Positions 24,111-36,100 of a stretch of 64,000 bases of DNA are shown one piece after another. Source of the DNA: Mytilus galloprovincialis (taxonomy: Eukaryota > Mollusca > Bivalvia > Mytilida > Mytilidae). Below the pieces are notes generated by a model that ran no database searches, was not told the origin of the DNA, and saw only the letters and a program-made list of their open reading frames with translations. Made by a program: the position numbers and the translations under genes. How positions within the stretch are numbered: the first letter of the stretch is position 1; each line of letters starts with the position of its first letter. Location: assembly GCF_965363235.1 (NCBI RefSeq), contig NC_134849.1, positions 20,796,863-20,860,862 of the forward strand, given 5' to 3'.

Positions 24111-27100
24111 TCAAAAGAACAGTTTATTTATGCTTGTAAACTTGGCTTTACACAAGTGACACTGATTGTTTCTCTTTTGAAGTTCTTGTGCGTCCTGCTC
24201 ACAAGCTGTATGTCCACATGGAATCAGATAGACATCAACTGGTCTATCTAGACAAATGCTACATGTATTGCCCGATGATGCTGCTGGTGTTGAGGTGTCA
24301 CTGAAATAGATGCAAAGAGTTAAAAGTGTGGAAAATAGAAAAAAAAATCAATGTTAACTAGATAAAAAAAATTAAGAATAAAAAATGTATAACGGAAACT
24401 ATCGTTAACCAAAAAAAAAACAGTTCAAACTGATGCTGCGTTCACACATAATTCGATTTCGATTCGCATTAATTAATTCAAATTAGTTTATTTGGCATTC
24501 GAAACGTTATACGTCCAGACGTAAATTCTAAGATAGATTAAGTTTCAAGACAAGCATTGAGAATTTTTTTTTTAATTGTTTGCCTAAACTGAATAACACT
24601 ATCATCTTTACAAGTTTAATTCGAACAAAACCTAAACACATACTATAAGATATAATGCGTGTTACTTTTTCATCGATTTTACAGGTTTTTTTTATGTGCA
24701 GTTACACCACGTTCTGTATGTGTCAAATCAGGAGCCTGTAACCCAGTGGTTGTTATTTGTTGCTAAATATCATTTGTTTTTGCTTATTATTTTCTACAAT
24801 AAATCAGGCTGTTAGTTTCCTCGTTTGAATAAATTGTTGACATAATTTGTGACATGTCGGGCCTTCTAAGCTTGCTGTGCAGTATGGGTTTTTATAAAAT
24901 TGTCCAAGAGCGTATGATGACTAAAAGATAAAATTGAGAATGGAAATGGTCAATGTGTCAAAAAGACCAACAACCCGACCAAGGAGTAGACAACAGTCCA
25001 AGGCCATGCATGTCACCAATGGGTCTTCAATACAACTAGAAAAATCTCGCACAAAGAAGAAAGCTTCAGCTGGTAATTGGCCGTTTCAGAATCTAAAGCA
25101 TCATGGGTAATTTCATTGTTCGTACCCCAAAGTAAAAATAACGTCACGTCATTGGTTAAATTTCCATTGTTTATAACATTTTAAACCAATCAAAACGCTT
25201 TGGTGTACGCTTTTGAAAATATTACCTAGGATGCATTAGATTCTGAAACGGCGAATTAAACAAATTAAAAATGTTTATTAGTTCAATGAAAATGAACGTC
25301 CCACTTAACCATGTTATCTCCAAAACATATAATTAACTAAAATTAAAAAGCATACAAGACCAAAGAGGACTAGAGGCTCCTGACTTGGGACAGGTGCATG
25401 TGTAGTGAGATCTCAACCGTCCCACAATACCTCTAACCAATGTTAACACAGAATTTCATCTTCCTTCAAATCAACTGTTCTCGCAGAAATGTTTGGTAAA
25501 ATAAACCAAGATATGCCAATTTAATTACAAAATAATATTGTAAAGACGATTGTTGTTTAACTTAAACGACTGTAATCATAGTTTTTTTAACTCATTTTCG
25601 AGCCTCCCAAAATTTTTAAACAGACTTATAATCACACATACCTATTCATATATTGCTTGTTTAATTCGATACAAAGTGTGGCAACCCATGTAGTGCCCGC
25701 TTTACTCGTGAGTTGAAGAGCGTGAGATAGGGCGAACACAAATCCTTGAAAATCTGCTTCTTGATATCTAGAGAAAGGATGGTCACCATGTCGGCCACAA
25801 TCCCAACGCCATACACTGACCTAAGTAGTTAACTTACTACTGTAATCACTAGCCAGTCAACACTGAGGTTGTGAGTTTGAACCCCGCTCGTATTGGTGCA
25901 CTCGACTCCAATTTTTGCTTTGCATCACGGTGCGGAGCTATTAGTTTCAGTAGACATACACGCCATCTTAAAATAATTACTGATCACTGATTGGTTACTT
26001 TATGATGCTGCTGATAATCAGCAACAGCCTTTTGTTTAAATGAGATCATAGAGAATTACAGACTTTTCTCGTTCAGGATAAGTAATTAAACGCCGGAAAA
26101 TTAACTATGTGTATACTGTCATTAATTCATGTTCGTTTTATTATGCATGTATTACACACTAAAATTCAATATTGAAATAGCAATTATCAATACACGTTTA
26201 TTTGCCTTGTCAATCTGCAATATCCACGATTTGTTTTGCTAAACAATGTTCCTATACAACGTTTTAAAAAAAGCATTATCTGTATTTTATAACTTCTCCT
26301 ACACTAGGCACATCTCCAAAGAGGCAAACTCATAACGCACACTATTAAAGTAAATCCATTTTATATCAATCAACTATTTAGAAATACCACATGCACACAT
26401 GTATTACATTAAAGTAGGATAGAGTGAAGCAGTCCACAGCTTTTAAGAAAGCTAAAACTTGTAAATGACTTAGGATTGTCAGTTTTCCTATCGAAGCTCG
26501 GTGGTTTTCTCCGGGCACTCCGCCTTCCTCCACCAATAAAAACTGGCCGCCACGAACAAGCCTAAATGTGGTGCTTAAAAGTGGCGTAAATACACTAAAT
26601 GTAAATGAAATGAAATGAAGCTGTTCCTGTTATTGTTGTCTGCCATTCAAAATGACAGAATCCAACCAAATTGTTGTACATTATGTTATCATTTAATGCT
26701 CAACTTTCGTTGTTTTCAGATCTCTTTTTCCAAAGAATTGGGTGTGTGAAATGGACAGAACAGATATGTTTATATCTCAGAATGGCACGCTATGCTGTGG
26801 AGCCGGGTAATTTTAATCTCAAAAGTCAGACAATTCCCAAATTATGTTCGATAAGATAACTTTAATAAAGGTCGTTTCATAAAAAAAAAATATAATTGAC
26901 CTTTCTTCGTCTTGTGGTAAAAAAATAATATCGATAGTTGTTTCCCAATTTCCAACTTATTCGAAAATGAATGCAATATTGTGACGTCAAAGGAATTACT
27001 CTACTTCTTTTCAACTCTCTTTTGTGTGAAGAATAGACAAAGATGTACCTGTCTTTTTCCCATCTGTTTTCCTGAAAAATATTTTCAAATAAAACACACT

Positions 27101-30100
27101 TCCAGTATTTTCACAAAATCAGAATGTAGGGATATCATAAAATTATTTGGAACCAATACATTTACAATATCTATTGACAACTATTATGATATTGTGACTG
27201 TTTTATACATCTTCTTTTTTTACTGTTAGACATATAGGAAGAATCATTGACTGGAAATTTGATTGCGGTAGTCATGGAGATCATTCAGTGCGGAGATGGC
27301 AGACACCTGATTTACAAGGTTTTACTTTTGCATTATCGCATGCGACACAGTTGACCTGTTCAGCAGGTGCCACTTGGTTTTCTTCCTTAGTTGTACAGCT
27401 TGGAAGCCAATACGAGTAGGTTTCAATATTTTTATGTCCCAACTAATATAGTAGAGAAGAATTTATTTATCGTCCGTCCGTCCATCCGTTCGTTCGTTCG
27501 TTCCTTCGTTAGTTCGTTCCTCTGTCCCTCTTCGGGTCAAATTTTGGTCAAGATAGTTTTGATGAAGGTGAAGTCCAATCAACCTGAAACTTGGTACACA
27601 TGTTCCCCATGATATGATCTTTCCGATTTGCATGCCAATTAAGAGTATTAGCCCCAATTTCACGAGTCCACTAAACATGAAAATGATAGTGCGAGTGGGA
27701 CATCCGTGTACTATTGAAACATTCTTGTTTTGTATCTAAAAATATGTTTAACAAAACTTTATACTAGTATCAAAACAATTTCCGTTACTGGTTCCACGCA
27801 CGACCCTATGCTTAGCTTTATTACAAGATTTCATAACTTGAAAAGAAATAAAAATTAATTCAACATCGAGTCAAAAAATAAGCTTTGTCCTGTATGTGAT
27901 CATATCTTTATATAAAAAGTAGACATTTTTTGTATTTTTATGCATGTTAGTTCTCGTTTTGTAAATTTCATACATGAGCATTTGTTTTGGTCATTCAGTC
28001 TGTATATAATTATTTTTCTGTATGAATGCAACACTTTCTTTTTATCAATATGGTATAATTTCAGGTTCAGCCATTTTTTAAAAGGGGTCCCAACCCAGTA
28101 TAAAGGCGGGGTTCCGGCAACTAGCTAGATGTCCCCATTCAAATGCATTGATCGTCCAAAAAAATGAGTGGTGGTTCCAACCTTCGGAACCCCCTAAATC
28201 CGCCATTGGATTTCCTTTTGAATGCGACATTTTGAATTGATATATAAAATAAACCGCCATTTTATCGCTCGTATAGCTGTAATACACCACTGATTTCCCC
28301 TATTAGCCTCTTTACATTTGCACTTTTCAAAAAATTGTGCAGATATTATCTTTGTTTCAAATAATAAATAATTGGCATGCGTAAAGTTTTTATCCTGTCC
28401 AATACTATAGGGGAAAAAAATCACATCATATTTTATTGCATATAAGAAAATAACCATCACAGGAAGTTAACCAATCAAATGTTCACCCTTTTTCTTCCTG
28501 TGTACAAACTTAAGTAATCATGTAACCTCAAGTTTCAAAAATAAAATATTCTATAAAATTACCATATAAACTTGAAAATATTGGTGCTTTGATATACCCA
28601 AGATATATGTCTATGACATAGATATGTTCACTGCAATGAAATGTAGGCTTAATTACCTACAACTAACAGAAGTAGAAATGTATATTTCTCATTTACCTCC
28701 CCAAATTTCTCAATAGGTACTTATTTTTATACAATATGACTTGCCGAGAACTGCATGACAGGAAATATGTAACATCACCTCATCAAATGGTCCATTTCTT
28801 AACAAACGTCTATGTTATGATATAAGCAGTTCGAAATATCCAGTTACTTTGTTTGTATTTTGAGACAGCATGTATTTAGAGTGATGGCTCTAAATATTTC
28901 TATAAGGAAAACAGACTGATCACATGTAAATTCACTCATAAACGGGGTTTTATAATCCAAAAACATTATATTGAATAAATTTCCCTCTGTATACTTTATT
29001 GTTACCCTTATATGATTTTCACATTCTTTAATTTGTATTTTATGACAGGAACAACGGAAGCACATATATACTACAATGATGATGATGATGATGATAAAAT
29101 GGACCATGAAATCAACATGGAATTGAAAATCAAGAAACAATGTTATCAAGTACACACATATGAGACATTTGCGTGGTTGTTCATTCACAAAGAATTATGT
29201 TCGAAACTGACTACATCTTAATAAATCAAATAATAAAATGTTTTAACATACGAGAACTTTTTTTTATAACAGGATTACTTTTTTCAACAAAAAGAAAAGG
29301 GCTAAATATTTTTAGTTGTTACAGTTTATTGCTAACAGACTAACTAACTTTTATATAGATTATACAAACATAATTTAATTGTGGATGTAACGCGTCTTCT
29401 GATTGGCTGGCAATGTTTTGTCTAACAGTTCATAGACATAATTTTGTCATGTGACCGTTACGTCATCAACGTTTTTTCATGATTTACTCATAATAAACTA
29501 ACAAACAAATTATCACCTACACAAATGCAAAATGAATTTGTATCAATTTGGAGCAATGATTTCATTGAAGAAATTAATGCATGAAAAATATTAACGCAAG
29601 TCAAATGATAATTGCAAATACAATAAATTGTTGGACGGGTAATACAGCATGAATTTTTGACAAGAAGTTTGTTAGAGACTGTCTAGTGTTTTATTGGCAA
29701 TTCAGGCCGGTTCGACTTGCACAGTGACTAAACAATCAAACGGCCTATACTAGTATATAAATAAAAAGATGTGGTATGAGTTCCAATGAAACAACTCTCC
29801 CTCCAAATCACAATCATAATGTATAAAAAGTAAAGAATTATAGGTAAAAGTACAGCCTTCAAAACGGACCCTTGGCTCCCACCAAACAGCAAACTATAAA
29901 CTTATAAAGAGCCTTCACATGACTGGTTTAAAACAATTCAAAAAAGAAAACCAGCGGTTTTATCTTTAAAAAAACAAACGAGAAACGAGAAACACTTATG
30001 AACCGCACACACAAACGGCAACCATATGCACTGAACAACAGGTAACTTGACTTTGGACTGGTGAATAATAATGTCTAGAAAATAATAAATGAAAGAAAAG

Positions 30101-33100
30101 CAACACACCGTTCCGTATCTAGGCAAGTGTGAATGATTCAAACAAAAAGACCACCTGGTATCAAAATGATTTTTGAAATAATCAAAAAGACGTGTATTTA
30201 GGGATCAAACATCATTGCCTAATCAAGTTAGAACTTTAAGTAAGTGTGAACGATTCACACTTCCGTCATGTGTAATAAAAGACTTTAGTGTGAACTTATA
30301 AAACAGATGGTCTGCATCTATGAAAGTGTAAACGAATCAGACCACCAAGTGTAAACAAATTTAAAAAAAAACATGATCTGACTACAACACTCCATGAAAT
30401 AGGAAAAGCAAGTTCCATGTGAAAAATGTATGAATGAATGAATGAATGAATCTTTATTTCCTCCATGTATATGAAGATTTTCCATACAAAAAGAAATTAA
30501 TAATTATTTACACAATAAACAAAATAGAATACATTTTGAGATAAATACCCAATGAAAAAAAAAAAAAAAACAAAAACAAAAAAAAACAAAAAAACACACA
30601 TTTAGATAAACATACAATGTACATATATTCTACTATACACAACAAAAACACAACGTTTTTCAATCAAAGTCTATTCAAAATTCAAAATTAAACCTGTTTT
30701 CAAATAATACATGTTTGAATTTTTTAAACATGGGGTAAACATGTTTTGCTATGTAATACATCATTCTAGACCAATCTATAGGATCGAGATTGTATACTGT
30801 ATCATTAACAGCTCCTAATAGTACTTGAAGAAGGTCATCGTCGTCTAAATTGAAAATGTCCACAGATGTTTGAATTGGAAGTATCTACAATTTTATAAAA
30901 CACTAGAACACACCCGTGATATCACGGGTCCGTGATTGAATTAAAGTATATAACTATGCGCAAGCCTTATTTTAGTATTAGTATTGTCATCTGTTAAAGT
31001 CATGCCGATTATAAGATACACAGTTTTTCTCTGCTTTCAAGTCTTTCTGTTTGAACCCGTCGAACTGGAACTTATCAATTATTGGTAATATTGATTATTT
31101 GGAAAACATAAGGTCCTGGAATGGAGTATTTTTTAATCAACAGCATTGTCCTATATAAGTTATAAGTAAAGTTGAATTCTTTGCCTCGCTGTTTTACGTC
31201 ATGCCCACTAACAAATTGAAAACTGTACCTATACGCCTTATTTTTAGTCCAGATTTTTAGTATTCGTATTGTTATCTTAGAAAGTCTAACTGATTAAAAT
31301 ACTACAATAGGTAACAATTTGACAATTTAGTAGTGTCAACCCTGTGGTTAACTTATGACCCGTGTATATAGCATATTAATCCTGAATACAACGTTTGGTG
31401 GTGCGCCTGTCAGATGCGGAACGTACAGATAAGGTAATAGGTAACAGGTGAATATACTATTGGTATCGGTAGCGGACTCGACCCGGAACTTCTTCATTAT
31501 TGGCAATATTAATTACGTGGAAAACAAAAGGGCCTGGAGTGGTGTAATTTTTAATCTACACCTTTGTACTATATTAGTTATATATAAAGTTGAATTCTGT
31601 GATTCCTCGTTTTTACGTGATGACGGCTGACAAATTGGACCTCGTAATTTTAGTATTATAGATAACATTTCTCTCTGTTAATAAAACATGACACTCCATA
31701 ATTAAATGTTTAACGATATCAAAAGACTCTTTGTTACATAGAGTACAATCATGTAGCTTTCTTAATGGCTGCCGATCCTAAAGCCACAAGTACTAGCAGT
31801 TCGAGTTTTGCATCGGGATATAAAACTGTCAACCGAATTAATCTATGTTCACAGAGGGTAGGATGAATTTTGGAATACCTTTTGAGTTCATTTCTATTTT
31901 CTAAATCACTTTTTCATCTGTTCTCTTCATAAATGTCAATAGACTGACGGACAATTTTCGACCACAGCACTTTTTCTGGTATGTAATCCTCATTTACATA
32001 GGTTTCAAGGAAAGAAAATAGATCGTATTTAACAAGAGTTGTTATAAGATTATAGGTTATAGAGTGTTCGGGATTTTCATCCAGAATAAATTGACTGATG
32101 CATATGTTGAACAATTTTTTATGAGTTGTGCCCGATTTACTCCTACATAATCGCCCAAAGAATAAAAGTTTGAATTTGTCGATTACAGCTTCCAATGACC
32201 ATAAACCAATGTTGCTTATAGTTGAGTCCGTTGGTGAATATTTGTCCATACACTGTATATATCGCGCAACATATCGTTGTGTTCTTTCTAAAAGTTCTAT
32301 TTCAGAATTTGAGAGTTGTCCCTATACTTCGCAAGAGTACAATGCTGTAGGAAGAACAAAACGCTTCCATATTAACGTGTTTGTAATCGGCGTAAGGCCT
32401 TTCGGGTTTACTCCAGCACTTTAGGTGTTTAGTTTTCTTTATAACTTGGTTGCCTTCTAATCATATTGTTACTGCAAAAAGTCACATTGACTGTTGCTGA
32501 CTTTTAACACGCCATATGAATCATTAGAGTTTGCATAATAATTTTCACCTAAAACCTTAAAGTTGGTGCATCAACACAAACTACCTAAGTTTGTCAGTTT
32601 TATGTTCTTCTGTAACATCACTATCCACTTAAAGGGGAGTATTTGTCGTCAGTACTTATTTTTTTAACCCCGCCACCCTTTATATGCCGGTGAAAAGTTG
32701 GGTGCCTGAAGTTCAGTGGTTGACATCTCATGTCTCTCATTTTTCAGTGTTTTCGGAAATTGTTTTGTTATAAATTAGGCCGTTAGTATTCCCAATTGAC
32801 CGTGTTTCATATTTTTCATGTTTGGACCTTTTAAAGCCGACTATGCGTCATGGGAATTTCTAACTGTTGAAGGTCGTACGGCTATATATAAATGCTTACA
32901 TCCATTTCACTTGAAATTTGGTGGATACTTGTCTCATTGGCAATCATAGCACATCTCCTCATTTTTATATCAACAATTATTCTTCATTGTCTACATATAG
33001 CAATAGTTTAGGCCACGTAACTGTCCTTATAGATTGTTTGAGTGGTTGAATTGTTATTTCATTAATGCATACAGCTAAAATCCTTTTCAAAACATTTGTA

Positions 33101-36100
33101 ATATTCATAATAAACATTTGTATCGATGCTTCTATTTTAGGACATCGAATTTTGAATTCACGACTTCTATATCTGAAATCTTCATTTGAACAAATAATCA
33201 GTGAAGCGGATTGTCTGTGTACAGTGTTTTTGAAATCTCTATCTCTATAGGCTTAAATTTTCCTTACTGGTCGCAGGATTTACAGCAATAAGCAATGGGT
33301 GTTTAAGTAAAGGTAGAATCTTTGGTTAGCTAGCTTGTTAGATGAACCGTGAAGTCATTGCTAGGATAGGTATACTAACCTCCTTTTGGAGTAGTCTAGT
33401 CCTAAAGCCGGATATATTGGTTATCGGTTGGACTAGTCTATTTTTAAAGGAGGGTGGTTTACCTAACCTAATAATGACTTCACGGTTCAGCAAGCAAGCA
33501 AGCTTAAGCTAACCAAAGATATTACCTTTACCTACACACTCAATGCATTCTGCTGTATATATCAACGAGAGGCAGGACAGTTGCCATGATTATGTGATCA
33601 GTGTTGCTCATTCGTTAGAGATTTCTGTATTGTGTTTTGTGGACTTGTTTTTCTTGTTTTTTTGGTTTTTTTTATGTCAATGTCGTCTAAATTTTTCAGA
33701 ATCAGGATTTTGATAAACCTTGGTGATTTCTTTCCTTTTTACATTAGCAATTTGTTAAATTCTAAATGTTGTGCTTGCAATCCGATCAGGACACATAATT
33801 TAAACGGATTATGGAGAGGGCTTGTGGATTCATTCACATTATTGTCGAACAAAATCATACAGGAATTTTAACTTTTTATATGAACAAAATAACAAACATA
33901 TATATTTAACAAAACGTTCATGTCCTTAACCAGCAGAAAATGTCACTATTTAGTCGGCAGATGAATATAATGTTGATCTTCATTCTTTGCTGAAATAAAG
34001 ACGAAAAAAATCAATTGAAATAAAAATATTGATGGCATGGTTTGCTCGTTTGAATAGTTTCTGATTTTGACATTTCTGAAACTTTTATCAATCGGCAATC
34101 CTCGGTAGAATCCGCTACGGTACGGAATCGGCCGAGTTGAGACGAATGAACCCTTTATCTTTAGAATACATTATGGTTTGTGCTCATAGTTGAAGTTCGT
34201 ACGATGCATTACCTATCGTGTTTCTTCTCATGCGACATTCTACTTAATGCTATTATTATTTTAAGAAGTGAAAGACGAGTAAATACATAATTTTAATGTA
34301 TGTATAACACAATCAACCTGTTCGACCTTCGAATTTATAGATTAGCCGAGCTCAGTTCGCAAGACACACAGTCACCGGAAAGGCTTTAGCCTAAATCAAA
34401 GTTCGGGACACCACACATCTGTATTTTGTTCTATTCAATGCTGACAGAACCTAACATGGTATTCAAAAGTCAAATTTACATTATATTTTTACATTAACAC
34501 AAATATCAAACAAGACATACACCGAATGCTAAAAAGCCTTAAACTAAAGTATGTGCCTATCCAAAATTATTATTATAAAGATATATTTTTTATTTCCAAT
34601 AGTGGACCCATTACAGGCATAATCAGTACATTGATTTGTTTATCACTCAATTGCAATAGACAATAAACAAAAATAGAAATACGTTTGACAAAAAACATGA
34701 AAATTGCTATAAACATACTTCATTGATCGTTTCATTTTTTTCTGGTAAGATTTTGTTTTTTTTCTGTTTTTTTTCGAGTGTATATCATATCGTTGTTTTA
34801 ATGTTTTTTTTAAACATACTTATATTGTTTCCCCAGTTCTGTTATTAAAGCCGCACACCAAGTTGCTCCTGCTTCAGAAACTAATTGCAGCGCATGAGAT
34901 AAAGCAAAGGAAAATCCTTGTAAATCTGCTTTTTTGAATCTGTGGACTGGATGGTCACCATGATTCCCACAGTCAAAGCCCCAGTTGCAAATTGGAGCAA
35001 AATGACTATACTGTCCTTGATTTACATGACTGCATCTTAAATTACCAGTTTGAGCGATGTAGATGTCGGTTCCATCGTTAGCACAAACCCAGCTGGTTGG
35101 TTGCTGTGCACTAAAAAAAAACCAACAGAAAACAATATATTTGGTTAAAGCTAAACATTACTTATTTTCTATTAAAACTGATAAAAACAGAAAATATTTA
35201 CCAGTAGAATAATTCATACGATGGCATTCAATAAGAATCGCACTGAAATATTTTAAAGGATGTTCAATCAGCAATCATACAGCACTGCGTTTATGATGGA
35301 CAGTGTCGGATCTACGGGACTGGGGTGAGGGGTGGGAGTTTGGGGGTTTGGAGTCGGGGTGTAAAAAAGAACTTTTGGACTATCAACATATTTGGGATGT
35401 TTAGTTGGAACCCCCTCCCCCTTTTACTTAATACATGATGGATCCGCGACATCTGCACAGTTGGACTCGGAGTCTTTGAAAGGATTAACTCTACGTTATA
35501 CCAGTCTGTAACTAGGAAAGCAACCAATTTGAATTCCGATTTTTTCTTGGTATGTTATTTTTCACAAACAAACATGAAAGTTTCCCTACTTTTAGAAAGT
35601 ACGCACTACTTTCCTCGTATTCATCCGTGATCATTACACACATTGCGACTAAAGGACCATGACATAACACCCACCATGTATATAAAATTATACAAAATAT
35701 CTTAAGACTAAGTAATACTAGTTTGGCAGGGACTTAAAATTGTTATATTCGTTAAGGTATTAATAAAAATACCAAAATGTCTAACAGCAGGGGCGAATCA
35801 AGTGTCCGAGTAAAAAAAAAGGGGGGAGGGGGTGCGTAATTGTTTTAAATAGTCAAAAATAGCGCCGTTTTTTTTTTTTTTACAATTTCAAATAAAACAG
35901 TGCGTACCGCCTCTACGCTCCCCTTGAAGTAGTCATTGTATAAAAGAAAAAAAGAACATGAAATACAGAGATTTCTTTGTATAACATTATAAAACATATA
36001 AGTACAACTGGTACAAACAATTTAAAAGGAATTTAAATACATTTTTTTTTGTACTTAAAAATTACAAAAATGAACATACCCCTTGCATCCGGTTATTGGA

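Noticed and set aside
28844-29188. 114-residue minus-strand frame with an Ile run
   Set aside because: The Ile run is the reverse of a GAT repeat; the plus-strand reading with a splice acceptor is a better, though weak, candidate.
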